From: Sphingopyxis jiangsuensis
GTDB taxonomy: Bacteria; Pseudomonadota; Alphaproteobacteria; Sphingomonadales; Sphingomonadaceae
DNA: 64,000 bases
Direction: 5' to 3'
Assembly (NCBI RefSeq): GCF_016734905.1
Contig: NZ_JAERPO010000002.1
Coordinates: 515,524 to 579,523 of the forward strand
Of the stretch, positions 21,996-30,885 are shown one piece after another; position 1 is the first letter of the stretch, and each line of letters starts with the position of its first letter. The notes under the pieces were generated by a model that ran no database searches, had not been told where the DNA came from, and saw nothing but the letters and a program-made list of their open reading frames with translations. A program made the position numbers and the translations under genes.

Positions 21996-22382
21996 ATGGG
22001 ACATGTTAAAGGCATAGGCGGGCTGTTCTTTCGGGCGCAGGACCCCGACGCGCTCAACCGCTGGTATCGCGAGCGGCTGGGGGTCGGGGCGGGTTGCAGC
22101 GCAGAGGCCGACGGCCCGGTCGACGAATGGAGCTGGAGCGTCGCTGCCGGCCCGCTCGTCTTCGCGCCGTTCAAGGCCGACACCGACTATTTCGCGCCCG
22201 ACCGGCAATATATGATCAATTTGCGGGTCGACGATCTCGATGCCGTGCTCGCGCCATTTCGGGCAGCGGGCGAGGAAATCATCACCAAGGACGAATGGAA
22301 CGACCCCGCCATCGGGCGCTTCGCACGCGTCCACGACCCCGAGGGCAATCCGATCGAGCTTTGGGAGCCGCCGAAAGGGTAG
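21996..22382 (+). CDS. VOC (glyoxalase/bleomycin-resistance) family protein
   Basis: This 128-residue protein has the vicinal oxygen chelate fold. IGGLFFRAQDPDALNRWYRERLGV is the first beta-alpha-beta module. INLRVDDLDAVLAPFRAAGEEI and RVHDPEGNPIELWEPP make up the second, with the usual metal-ligand Glu in IELWE. The substrate is unknown. An SD (AGCAGGAGA) lies 8 nt before the ATG. It stands alone, downstream of the SleB gene on the same strand. Confidence 0.88.
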   Translation: MGHVKGIGGLFFRAQDPDALNRWYRERLGVGAGCSAEADGPVDEWSWSVAAGPLVFAPFKADTDYFAPDRQYMINLRVDDLDAVLAPFRAAGEEIITKDEWNDPAIGRFARVHDPEGNPIELWEPPKG

Positions 22383-22388
22383 CCCATC

Positions 22389-22416
22389 GTCATTGCTTCG
22401 CTGCGCTCGCAATGAC
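22389..22416. repeat. Palindrome GTCATTGC...GCAATGAC
   Basis: Perfect 8-bp arms enclose a 12-bp partly self-complementary centre (TTCGCTGCGCTC). It sits in the convergent gap between the VOC and HerA-type genes and probably works as a bidirectional terminator. The sequence has the form of a common alphaproteobacterial dispersed palindrome. Confidence 0.65.
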
Positions 22417-22434
22417 GGGAATTGACGCGGGGCT

Positions 22435-24147
22435 TTACCGCCCCTGGCTGCGCCAGCGTTTGACGACGCGCTCGAGGATTTCCGCCTCGCCGCCCGTTTC
22501 GCGCCACAGTTTCGAGAAGAGCGGGTCGCTCGATGCCGGGCGTTTGTCCTCTTCGAGCGTGTCGAGATAGACGCGGATCGGGATCGCGACACCTTCGCCG
22601 CAGACGATGCACTCGCGGTTGCGCAGCGCCGGGATCGAGTCGATGAAGCCGCGCGCGCCTTCGGGCATCGCCGCCTTCACATATTGCTGGTCGCGATCAT
22701 TGTTGAGGCGCATGGAAATGATCGTGCCGCACTGCGACAGCACGCCTTCGGCAAGGTCCGACGGACGCTGGGTGATGAGGCCCAGCGACACGCCATACTT
22801 ACGGCCTTCCTTGGCAATCCGCTCGAGGATCTTGCGAACCGACTGACCCTGGCCGATGTCCTTTGAGGGGATGTAACGGTGCGCCTCTTCGCAAACGAGC
22901 AGGATCGGGCGTTGCGGCTCGCCGCGCGACCAGATCGCATAGTCGAAGGTCAGGCGTGACAGGACGGCGACCACCACCGACGTGATGTCGGAGGGGACGC
23001 CCGACACGTCGATGATCGAGATCGGCCGGCCGTCCGAAGGCAGGCGGAAAATCTTGCCGATGAAATTGGCCATCGTGTCGGCGACGAGCATGCCGGAGAA
23101 CATGAAATTATAGCGCGGGTCGGCACGCATTTCCTCGATCTTGCCCTTGATGCGCATGAAGGGGGCCGAGGAGGTCGCCTTGTCGAGCTTGCCCATTTCG
23201 TTCTGAAGAATATTGAGCAGGTCGGAGAGCAGATAGGGGATCGGCGAGTCGACCGTGATCTTCGTCATCCCTTCGGCGAGCCGGTTCTTTTGCCGCGCCT
23301 GCAGCAGGCAGCGCGCAAGCACGTCGCAGTCGGTCTGGCGATCGCGTCCCTGCGCGGTGACGAACACCTCGCAATGTTCTTCGAAATTCATCAGCCAATA
23401 GGGCATGGCAAGGTTGTCGACGTCGAACAGCGCGCCGGTCCCCTTGAACGCCGCCGAATATTCGCCGTGCGGGTCGATCATGACAATATGGCCCTGCGGG
23501 GCGAGTTCGCAGATCTTGTGCAGGATCAATGCGGCGCTGGTCGATTTGCCGGTGCCGGTCGAACCAAGGAGAGCGAAATGCTTGCCGAGCATGGCGTCGA
23601 CATAGAGCGATCCGCGAATATCCTTGGTCGGATACACCGTCCCGATTTCGACGTGCGCGCGTTCGTCCGCGGCGTAGATTTGTTTGAGGTCGTGGCTGGT
23701 CGCGGCATAGACTTGGCTGCCGGGGATCGGATAGCGCGTCACACCGCGGCGGAAGTTGTGGATGCGGCCGGTGATCTTTTCTTCTTCGCCTTCACCGAGG
23801 AAATCGATGGTCGCGACGATCAGGCCTTCGCCCTGCTGATGCAATTGCTGATCGCGGATGCTGGCGATAAGCCAGATGTTGCCAACACGGATCTTGACCT
23901 GCGCGCCGACCTGACCGGCCATTGCGACGGCGGGGTCGGTCGAACTGGTCAATTGGCCGATGGTCTTTGAATCGAGCAGGATTCGCGAATCCGACCCTGA
24001 AATATCAATGACTTCGCCGATAAGCAGCTCGTCGCGGTGATGATTGGCGATTGGCGCAACGGGCGTTACCGTGCCGCCGCCGGCGAGCCGCACATGCTGC
24101 GCCGCCGTTGAATCCCCCGCCGCGAAACCGCTGCCATGCATATCCAT
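22435..24147 (-). CDS. HerA-type ATP-binding protein (DUF87)
   Basis: This is a HerA/FtsK-superfamily ATPase of 570 residues. An N-terminal HAS-barrel-like region (GEVIDISGSDSRILLDSKTIGQL) precedes the motor. Walker A is LLGSTGTGKSTSAALI and Walker B is ILLVCEEAHRYIP, with the Glu pair typical of HerA. A sensor-type ERIAKEGRKYGVSLGLITQRPSDL follows. In archaea HerA works with the NurA nuclease in end resection; no nuclease is adjacent here, so the partner is unknown. I use the ATG at 24147 (MDMHGSGF). The frame extends to 24222, but only from a TTG. Confidence 0.85.
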   Translation of the reverse strand: MDMHGSGFAAGDSTAAQHVRLAGGGTVTPVAPIANHHRDELLIGEVIDISGSDSRILLDSKTIGQLTSSTDPAVAMAGQVGAQVKIRVGNIWLIASIRDQQLHQQGEGLIVATIDFLGEGEEEKITGRIHNFRRGVTRYPIPGSQVYAATSHDLKQIYAADERAHVEIGTVYPTKDIRGSLYVDAMLGKHFALLGSTGTGKSTSAALILHKICELAPQGHIVMIDPHGEYSAAFKGTGALFDVDNLAMPYWLMNFEEHCEVFVTAQGRDRQTDCDVLARCLLQARQKNRLAEGMTKITVDSPIPYLLSDLLNILQNEMGKLDKATSSAPFMRIKGKIEEMRADPRYNFMFSGMLVADTMANFIGKIFRLPSDGRPISIIDVSGVPSDITSVVVAVLSRLTFDYAIWSRGEPQRPILLVCEEAHRYIPSKDIGQGQSVRKILERIAKEGRKYGVSLGLITQRPSDLAEGVLSQCGTIISMRLNNDRDQQYVKAAMPEGARGFIDSIPALRNRECIVCGEGVAIPIRVYLDTLEEDKRPASSDPLFSKLWRETGGEAEILERVVKRWRSQGR

Positions 24148-24218
24148 ATCGTGCCCCGCCTGAATTTGATCCCGAGGCAGGTATCGCAGACGAGGGTAAA
24201 TAGGCCGTGAACTTTGGC

Positions 24219-24989
24219 TCAACGCCGCCGGAAAATGGCCGAGGCAACATAGCCGAGCAACAGCGACAGCGTCACCGCCGCCAAGCCATAGAGAAAGCCG
24301 TGATGCTCGGCCGCCAAGGCGACGAAGCGTTCGAACCCCGCCTTGCGGATCTGGACATCGCGCGCTGCAACCGCGAGCACGCGGCCGCGACTGATCAGAT
24401 AGGTCTCGGCGCGATAGGTGCCGACTGGAACGCGCGCCGGCACGGGGATGCGAGCGCGATAAAGCACGCCCTCGGTAATCTCGACCGCTCCGGGGTTTTG
24501 GACGAACAGTCCCTGGCGCTGATACAGGTCGATCAGCCCTGCCTCGAACCGCTCCAGCTTTTGCGCCTCCGAAAAGCCGGTGGGCGACATCGACAGATTG
24601 TCGAGTCCGAGTTCGAATATCGCCGCAGTCCGCTCATCGACCAGCTTGTCGATCGGGCGCGACGACCCAATGGCATAAAAGCCGGGCGTCGTGCGCAGCC
24701 GGATACTGCTCGCGTTGACCCAGATGCCGGCAACGCGACGTTTCTCGCGGAGGATGATCGGACGCACCGGCCCTTTCAGGACGACGACGATATCGGCCCG
24801 GTCGTCGGGAAGCCTTTGCCCCGGATAGAGAATGGCGCCGAACAGCAGCAATTCCTCGCCCGTGAAGCTGTACTGGATGTCGATCGCACGGCTCGACACA
24901 TCGGGGACGAGCCGCGGGTCGGCGGCGCGCGAAGTTCCTGTCGCCAAAAGCAGCGCCAATCCCACGATCAGGGCGCGCAGGACGGTCAT
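24219..24989 (-). CDS. TIGR02186 family exported membrane protein
   Basis: This is a 256-residue protein of unknown function that regularly accompanies TSUP transporters in alphaproteobacteria. It has a signal peptide (MTVLRALIVGLALLLATG...SRA) and a beta-rich periplasmic domain (LVPDVSSRAIDIQYSFTGEELLLFGAI, then DIVVVLKGPVRPIILREKRRVAGIWVN). One C-terminal membrane helix (GFLYGLAAVTLSLLLGYVAS) ends in a basic IFRRR tail. The ATG overlaps the stop of the TSUP gene (ATGA at 24986-24989), so the two are coupled. It may be an accessory subunit of that exporter; this is inference from neighbourhood. Confidence 0.8.
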   Translation of the reverse strand: MTVLRALIVGLALLLATGTSRAADPRLVPDVSSRAIDIQYSFTGEELLLFGAILYPGQRLPDDRADIVVVLKGPVRPIILREKRRVAGIWVNASSIRLRTTPGFYAIGSSRPIDKLVDERTAAIFELGLDNLSMSPTGFSEAQKLERFEAGLIDLYQRQGLFVQNPGAVEITEGVLYRARIPVPARVPVGTYRAETYLISRGRVLAVAARDVQIRKAGFERFVALAAEHHGFLYGLAAVTLSLLLGYVASAIFRRR

Positions 24990-25894
24990 TGGACCGTGTA
25001 GATTTCGTCGGGACGGATGAACAGGTCGACCGCCATCCGAAGTGCCACGACGAGCACGATCGCCGCGAGCGCCATGCGGAGATATTCGGGCTTGAGCCGC
25101 TGCGCGAAGCGCGCGCCGACCTGCGCGCCGATGACGCTGCCGATAAGCAACAGGCCGGCGAGCACGATGTCGACCGCGCCGGTCGTCATCGCATGGACCA
25201 TCGTCGTCGCAATCGTCACGAACAAGATCTGGAACAGCGAAGTGCCGACGACGACCTGCGTCCCCATGCCGAGCAGATAAAGCATCGCCGGGACCATGAT
25301 GAAGCCGCCGCCGACGCCGAGCAGCATCGTCAATATGCCGACCAATATCCCGAGCAGCAACGGCGCGAGCGGCGAAATATAGAGGCCCGATCGATAGAAG
25401 CGCCAGCGCATCGGCAGGTTGGCCACCATCGGGTGATGCCGCCGTTTGCGCGCCGGTGCGGGCAGTCCCGCGCGCATTTGTTGCAGCGCCCCCCACGCCT
25501 CACGCGCCATCATCGAACCGACCGATCCGAGCAAGGCGACATAGAGGATGTTGATTGCGGTATCGATCTGGCCCCACGCGGTGAGCAGTTCGAACAGCAC
25601 CGCGCCGACGAGCGATCCGATCAAACCGCCGGCCACGAGCACCGTGCCCATCCGCAGGTCGACCCCGTCGCGCTCGAGATGCGCGAGAGCGCCCGACACG
25701 CTGGCGCCGGTCACCTGCGTTGCCGCCGACGCCGCCGCGACGGTCGGCGGGATGCCGTAAAAGATCAGCAAGGGGGTGGTCAGAAATCCTCCGCCGACGC
25801 CGAACATCCCCGACAGAAACCCGACCCCGCCGCCGAGAAGGACGATGACAAGCGCATTGACCGAGAGATTGGCGACAGGAAGGTAGAGATCCAT
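24986..25894 (-). CDS. TSUP family (TauE/SafE) sulfite/anion exporter
   Basis: This 302-residue integral membrane protein belongs to the TauE/SafE family, whose members move sulfite, sulfonates or related anions. Two related halves each begin with a glycine-rich helix: GGGVGFLSGMFGVGGGFLTTPLLIFYGI near residue 20 and GILVGILTMLLGVGGGFIMVPAMLYLLG near 180. These are the family hallmark. About eight membrane segments are visible. The central cytoplasmic loop is basic (PAPARKRRHH). It is the first gene of a pair with the TIGR02186 protein. Confidence 0.9.
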   Translation of the reverse strand: MDLYLPVANLSVNALVIVLLGGGVGFLSGMFGVGGGFLTTPLLIFYGIPPTVAAASAATQVTGASVSGALAHLERDGVDLRMGTVLVAGGLIGSLVGAVLFELLTAWGQIDTAINILYVALLGSVGSMMAREAWGALQQMRAGLPAPARKRRHHPMVANLPMRWRFYRSGLYISPLAPLLLGILVGILTMLLGVGGGFIMVPAMLYLLGMGTQVVVGTSLFQILFVTIATTMVHAMTTGAVDIVLAGLLLIGSVIGAQVGARFAQRLKPEYLRMALAAIVLVVALRMAVDLFIRPDEIYTVQ

Positions 25895-26001
25895 GGGCCC
25901 CGAACATCATTCCACGGCGTCGCTGCGTCGCCGATTCCTGAAACCCTAGAGCATTTTCCCGCACCGTGGAATCGGCTGATACGTCAATTTTTCCGGCAGC
26001 A

Positions 26002-27030
26002 TCAAAAGTGCGACGCGATCGTCAACGCGGCGCCGCTGCCTGGCCGCGCATCGCCCGCGACGCGAAAGCGCCAATCGAGCGCGACGCGGCTGCCGCGGCC
26101 GACCGTCGGCAGGTCGATCGTCAAGCGGGGCCCCACATCGAAGCGGCTCACCCCCGGCTGGACGGCACCGGCAACGATCGCTCCGGCGCGGACGCTCGAT
26201 TTGCGGACCGACGCGACCGGGCGATCGACAACAACGGCACCGTCGGCGAAACCGTCGCGCCGCCGCGCGCCGACAATGCCGCCTTGTCCATAACTCTCCA
26301 GCCGAAGGCGCGCCGGAAGCCGCATGTCGTTCACGCCGCCCGCCACCACGACCGCAAAAGCATCGCGCCCTTCGCTCGCTAACGCGATCCGGCGCTCGAC
26401 TGCCACCGCGACCGGGATGCCGGCGACGGGCGCGTGCGAAACGCCGACCGCCAGTTCGCGCTGCCGCGGCCGCGCGACTGCGATCGTTGCGCGCGTGTAG
26501 GCGCGCAAGCGTCCTTCCTTTTCCAAGGCATAGCTCGCCCGGACACCCACCTGACTGCCCCCCAGTTGGCCGCCCGCTACCAGATTATCGCTCGCGTTGA
26601 CCGAATCGGGCCGCAGGAACGCCCATCCGTCGACCGCCCACCGCCTGCGCCGTTCTTCGGCCACCGGCGGCGCCAGGCCGCCACCGCCGCGATCGAGTTC
26701 GGTCAGGGGCGGCAGCTGTTGGGCGGGAGCGATGACAGGGGTGCTCACGTCGGACGCTGATGGCGGGTACGAACCCGGATCAGCACGGGAGAAATTCGGC
26801 CGCGTTTGAATGCGATCGCGACGCACCCTCCCTTCAGGCGGAAGTGCGATTTTCGCGCCATCGCTGAGGTGCTCGGGCACGATCGGTCGGGGCGCGACCG
26901 GCACCGCACCCGCAAACAGCCCCGATTGGTTCGTCGATGATTCCGCAACGGCAGGGGGAGGAACCGGCATCCCCGCGATCAGGAGCCGCAGCAATATCCA
27001 GCCGCCGATGAAGATGAAAAGGAAACGCAT
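26002..27030 (-). CDS. Putative outer-membrane beta-barrel protein, NfrA C-terminus-like
   Basis: This 342-residue protein has an N-terminal hydrophobic segment (MRFLFIFIGGWILLRLLIAG), then a Pro-rich disordered stretch to about residue 115. A beta-rich domain follows (WAFLRPDSVNASDNLVAGGQLG, then GVRASYALEKEGRLRAYTR). It ends in ALTIASHF, a terminal Phe after alternating hydrophobics, as in BAM substrates. It lies 53 bp after an NfrB-like glycosyltransferase. In E. coli NfrB pairs with the large outer-membrane protein NfrA. This protein would correspond only to the barrel end of NfrA, lacking the TPR part. The NfrA link is inference. Confidence 0.6.
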   Translation of the reverse strand: MRFLFIFIGGWILLRLLIAGMPVPPPAVAESSTNQSGLFAGAVPVAPRPIVPEHLSDGAKIALPPEGRVRRDRIQTRPNFSRADPGSYPPSASDVSTPVIAPAQQLPPLTELDRGGGGLAPPVAEERRRRWAVDGWAFLRPDSVNASDNLVAGGQLGGSQVGVRASYALEKEGRLRAYTRATIAVARPRQRELAVGVSHAPVAGIPVAVAVERRIALASEGRDAFAVVVAGGVNDMRLPARLRLESYGQGGIVGARRRDGFADGAVVVDRPVASVRKSSVRAGAIVAGAVQPGVSRFDVGPRLTIDLPTVGRGSRVALDWRFRVAGDARPGSGAALTIASHF

Positions 27031-27083
27031 CGCTCCAGCCTCGCGGCGTCGCGGCGAAATCGGAATATGTCGCACCGCGCCGC

Positions 27084-28535
27084 TCATCCCGGCCGGCGTC
27101 GCTGCACATACATTGCTTCGACCATCGACTCCGTCTCGCGATGGTCGGTTTTGTCCCAAACGACGCGCCCCGAGCGCAGCATGTGCCAGTAGATGACGAG
27201 CGCCCGACGCGCCGCGAGGATCGCGACCACATTCGACACGAAGGCGCGCGGCACGGCCAGCACACCTTGCCGCCAGCCATACCAGCGCGCCGAAAAATGG
27301 ATGCGCATGCCGAGGCGCCATAACAACAGGATAGCTCCCATGAAGACGAGGAGACGCAGCGATTCTCCGATGGCAGGCGCGCGCCAACCAAAAATTGCCT
27401 GTCCCGCCAGTCCAGCGAGCGTAACGACCGACCCCAGATAGGCAGCGAGCAGGACCAGCGCGGCAAGCGGTGGCCGGCGATCGCGCCAAAGCATCCACCT
27501 TGCAATCCACCCGCCCCCGCGGGAGCCATTCGGAATCCGGGACCCCGGCCACCCGATATGGTCCCAGCCGTCGAATGCGATTCCGGCAATCCAGCGCGCT
27601 TTCTGACGCACTGCCGAATCGATACGTCCCGGAAAACTGCCGCGTGACGCAATCAGGCTTCCGTCGCTTCCAACGCTGTCGACGAACGCGGTCGGCAAAC
27701 CATAAGCGCCGAAGATCATGCCAAGTTCGTAATCCTCGGTCAGGCTGTCGGTCCGAAAAGGCTCGCCGCCCCGGTCGATCGCCACCAGTGACAGCGCCCG
27801 TCGCGTCATCGCGCATCCCACCCCGGCCGATGGTATCGGCACGCCGAGGCGCGTGCGTACCGTCAGTTCTTTTGCATGAGCCTCGGCAAATTCGTCGGCA
27901 TAATGGCCGCCAACCCATTGCGCCCCTGCCGAAACGAACGGCACGACCGGGATCTGTACCATGGAGCAGCGCGAAAGATGTGCACGGTAAAGGCTAAGTT
28001 CCTCAGGATGCACATGATCTTCGGCGTCGTGAAGAACGATTGCGGAAAAGCGCATACCTTCGGCGCGCTCATCCTCTCCGAGCGCATTCCACAGATGATT
28101 GAGATTGGCTCCCTTGGTCGTCGGTCCATCGTCGGAGCCGATTACGAGCCGCAATCGCCGATCGCGCGCCACGAGGTCCGATATCGCCAGGATGGTCGAA
28201 GGATCGTTCGGATAGCAGCCGACATAGATTCGGAAGTCCTCGCCATCCCATGCCGCGAGGGTTCTCCGCAACATTGCGGGCAAAGCACATGCCTCGTCCC
28301 ACGCCGGCACGAAAACGGCGATTACTCCCGGCAATACCCCGGCCAAAGCATCGGCTGCCTTCCGCTTCGAAGGCGACATCAGCCAGATCAGATCGAAGAG
28401 CAAATCGTCGAGGCCGAACAGCAGGATTCCGACCGACGCAAAGAACATCAGTTCGGCGCCGGCGATCCCAACCCAAAGTTCCAACCCCGAGGTCGACAGG
28501 TCCACCTTGCGCCCCGCCCTTTTTCTTGATGGCAT
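27084..28535 (-). CDS. NfrB-like membrane glycosyltransferase (GT2)
   Basis: This is a 483-residue family-2 glycosyltransferase resembling NfrB, the inner-membrane enzyme of the phage N4 receptor system. An N-terminal membrane helix pair (residues 17-55) precedes the catalytic domain, with VFVPAWDEACALPAML, metal-site VLHDAEDHVHPEEL, acceptor motif DSLTEDYELGMIF and QKARWIAGIAFDGW. Three to four C-terminal membrane helices follow. It lacks the C-terminal cyclic-di-GMP-binding region of the roughly 745-residue E. coli protein. The partner downstream is a putative outer-membrane barrel. No clear SD precedes the ATG. Confidence 0.8.
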   Translation of the reverse strand: MPSRKRAGRKVDLSTSGLELWVGIAGAELMFFASVGILLFGLDDLLFDLIWLMSPSKRKAADALAGVLPGVIAVFVPAWDEACALPAMLRRTLAAWDGEDFRIYVGCYPNDPSTILAISDLVARDRRLRLVIGSDDGPTTKGANLNHLWNALGEDERAEGMRFSAIVLHDAEDHVHPEELSLYRAHLSRCSMVQIPVVPFVSAGAQWVGGHYADEFAEAHAKELTVRTRLGVPIPSAGVGCAMTRRALSLVAIDRGGEPFRTDSLTEDYELGMIFGAYGLPTAFVDSVGSDGSLIASRGSFPGRIDSAVRQKARWIAGIAFDGWDHIGWPGSRIPNGSRGGGWIARWMLWRDRRPPLAALVLLAAYLGSVVTLAGLAGQAIFGWRAPAIGESLRLLVFMGAILLLWRLGMRIHFSARWYGWRQGVLAVPRAFVSNVVAILAARRALVIYWHMLRSGRVVWDKTDHRETESMVEAMYVQRRRPG

Positions 28536-28652
28536 GTAACATCGACCAAGCCTGCGTAATCAGGACTTAATTTTTGTAAAGGGTGACGAATCCGGGAGCA
28601 GCGGCTAGGAGATTTTTCTCCCTATCGTCAAAAATCAGGTTATCGGCCCTTT

Positions 28653-29954
28653 ATGACCAGCATTTCTGCGCCTCGTTCGGCTCTCCGCGACTTTCTCGAA
28701 AGCGAAAGCGCCGGTGGCATGCTGCTGATTTTCGCAGCCATTTTGGCGATGATCGTCGCCAATTCGGCATTGGGCGAGACATATGAGCATGCCATCCATG
28801 CCGTGACCGGGCCGGTGCTGACCGACAAGCTCGGTCCGATGACCGTCCATCTGTGGATCAACGACGGCCTGATGGCGATTTTCTTCCTGCTCGTCGGTCT
28901 CGAAATCAAGCGCGAGTTCGTCGATGGGCGGCTCGCGAGTTGGGACCGTCGACGCCTGCCGATGATTGCAGCCGCCGCGGGGATGGCTGTACCTGCGGCG
29001 CTCTATATGCTCTTCGCCGGCGGCACTCCGGGCCTCGCGCAAGGCTGGGCGATCCCGGCAGCGACCGACATCGCCTTTGCGATGGGGGTACTGGCGTTGC
29101 TCGGCAAACGGGCGCCGACCTCGCTCAAACTGTTTCTCGTCACCGTCGCAATCGTCGACGACATGGGCGCGGTCGCGATCATCGCGCTTTTTTACACCGC
29201 CGAGATCAATCTGGCCGCGCTCGGCGCCGCGGCTGCGATCCTTGCGGTGATGTTCGTGCTGAACCGGCGCGGGGTCAAAAGCCTGATCGTCTATATGCTG
29301 ATGTTCGCGCTCCTCTGGTATGCGACGCTGCTGTCGGGCGTCCACGCGACGATCGCGGGCGTGCTCGCCGCCATGACGATTCCGTTCGAGCGGACGCCCG
29401 GCGCCCCGGACAGCGAGACATCGCCGCTGCACCGGCTCGAACACGCGCTGCATCCGTGGGTCGCCTTTGCGATCGTCCCGCTGTTCGGCTTTGCCAACGC
29501 CGGGGTCGATCTTGGCGGACTGACCACCGAACAGATTTTTGCACCGCTGCCGCTCGGCATCGCGGCAGGGCTGTTCTTCGGCAAACAGATCGGTATCTTC
29601 GGAAGCGTGTGGCTCAGCGTCAAACTCGGCATCGCGGGCAAGCTGCGCGGCGCGACCTGGTTGCAGATCTATGGCGTCGCGACGCTCTGCGGCATCGGCT
29701 TTACGATGAGCCTGTTCATCGGCGGCCTCGCCTTCCCCGGCAATGCGCTGCTGATCGAAGAAGCAAAGATCGGCATTTTGATGGGATCGCTCATCGCGGC
29801 GCTCGCGGGCTTTGCAGTGCTGCGCCTTGCCCCGCCGCATCCGCAATATGCGGCGGTCGAAGCCGAAGCCGACGCAGAGATATCGGCCGACGGTGACGTC
29901 CTTACGAACACCGAGGCGCGCGCATCCGGCGAAGAGGGCAAAGAGACCGCCTGA
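28653..29954 (+). CDS. nhaA: Na+/H+ antiporter NhaA
   Basis: NhaA exchanges external protons for internal sodium and controls pH and salt tolerance. The 433 residues include the conserved TDIAFAMGVLALLG with the TM4 Asp and AIVDDMGAVAIIALFYT with the paired Asp residues of the ion site. FAIVPLFGFANAGVDLG and GFTMSLFIGGLAFP are also present. About 12 membrane helices are visible. The last 40 residues are an acidic tail (VEAEADAEISADG). An inverted repeat (GGAGA-TTTT-TCTCC, near 28609) lies 30 bp before the start; its role is unknown. Confidence 0.96.
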   Translation: MTSISAPRSALRDFLESESAGGMLLIFAAILAMIVANSALGETYEHAIHAVTGPVLTDKLGPMTVHLWINDGLMAIFFLLVGLEIKREFVDGRLASWDRRRLPMIAAAAGMAVPAALYMLFAGGTPGLAQGWAIPAATDIAFAMGVLALLGKRAPTSLKLFLVTVAIVDDMGAVAIIALFYTAEINLAALGAAAAILAVMFVLNRRGVKSLIVYMLMFALLWYATLLSGVHATIAGVLAAMTIPFERTPGAPDSETSPLHRLEHALHPWVAFAIVPLFGFANAGVDLGGLTTEQIFAPLPLGIAAGLFFGKQIGIFGSVWLSVKLGIAGKLRGATWLQIYGVATLCGIGFTMSLFIGGLAFPGNALLIEEAKIGILMGSLIAALAGFAVLRLAPPHPQYAAVEAEADAEISADGDVLTNTEARASGEEGKETA

Positions 29955-30120
29955 TGATCGGCCGCGGCTCCCCCGACCGGCGCGACATGACGCCGTGGCG
30001 CGGCCAGGCGGGCTCGCCGCGGCGCCCGCCGGCCGGTGTGGCACCGCGCGGATAGACGAACCGGTGCGCCCCGGCGCGCCCTTTCGCCTGTTTGCGCCAC
30101 ACCAGCAAGGGACGTTGCCC

Positions 30121-30885
30121 ATGCTTCAGAAATCCGACCTCCACCGCCGCATCGAGACGCCCGACATGAAGGATTATGGCGTCTATCTGGCGGTCGACCG
30201 CCTGCTCGACTGTCAGAAACCGCTCGCCGAACTTTGCACCCCCGACGAGCTCCAGTTCCAGATCGTCCACCAGGTCGAAGAGCTGTGGATGAAGCTCATC
30301 GCCTTCACCCTCGGCGAGATCGACGGTCATATGGAAACGCGCGAGACAATGCGCGTCCTCACCCTGTTCGACCGCGTCCACCGCCTCATGCGGCTGATGA
30401 CCGACCAGCTTTCGCTGCTGGAGACGATGAGCCCGTTCGATTATCAGTCGATCCGGCTCCAGCTCGGCAACGGATCGGGACAAGAGAGCCCCGGTTTCCA
30501 GCTGCTGCTCACACTGCCGCAGCCGCTGTGGGCGCGTTACAAGGCCGTCTATCTGGAAGCCGAAGGGCGCAGCGTCGCCGATGTCTATGACACGGGCTAC
30601 AAGCATGACGAGGCCTATATGGTCGCCGAGGCGCTGATCGAGTTCGACGAGCTGTTCCAGATTTTCCGCGCGCTCCACATCTACCTGATCCACCGGTCGA
30701 TCGGCATGGGGTCGAAGTCGCTCAAAGGTCGCCCGGTCGAACTGCTCAATGCGGGGGCGCGGCATCGCTTCTTTCCCGAGCTGTGGGACATTCGCGCCGA
30801 CATGACCGACCGCTGGGGCGCCGAATATGGCGTGAAGCGCGACAGCATCAGCGGCGGCGCGCCGGGCCACGGCAGCGGGCTGTGA
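30121..30885 (+). CDS. Tryptophan 2,3-dioxygenase family protein (divergent)
   Basis: This heme dioxygenase would open the indole ring of tryptophan to N-formylkynurenine. It is 254 residues, shorter than typical bacterial enzymes (about 280). The distal-side helix FQIVHQVEELWMKLIAF and the proximal-His region ALHIYLIHRSIG are kept, as is the closing RFFPELWDIR. The substrate loop usually written GTGGS is here MGSKSLKG, and the FQSxQFR block reads YQSIRLQLGNGSGQES. It may be a sub-family with other specificity. It has an SD (AAGGGA) and overlaps the kynureninase start (GTGA). No formamidase gene is nearby. Confidence 0.82.
   Translation: MLQKSDLHRRIETPDMKDYGVYLAVDRLLDCQKPLAELCTPDELQFQIVHQVEELWMKLIAFTLGEIDGHMETRETMRVLTLFDRVHRLMRLMTDQLSLLETMSPFDYQSIRLQLGNGSGQESPGFQLLLTLPQPLWARYKAVYLEAEGRSVADVYDTGYKHDEAYMVAEALIEFDELFQIFRALHIYLIHRSIGMGSKSLKGRPVELLNAGARHRFFPELWDIRADMTDRWGAEYGVKRDSISGGAPGHGSGL

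Noticed and set aside
27031..27918. Long extension of the NfrA-like gene upstream to 27918
   Set aside because: It overlaps the glycosyltransferase in another frame. The hydrophobic start at 27030 gives a sensible signal segment.
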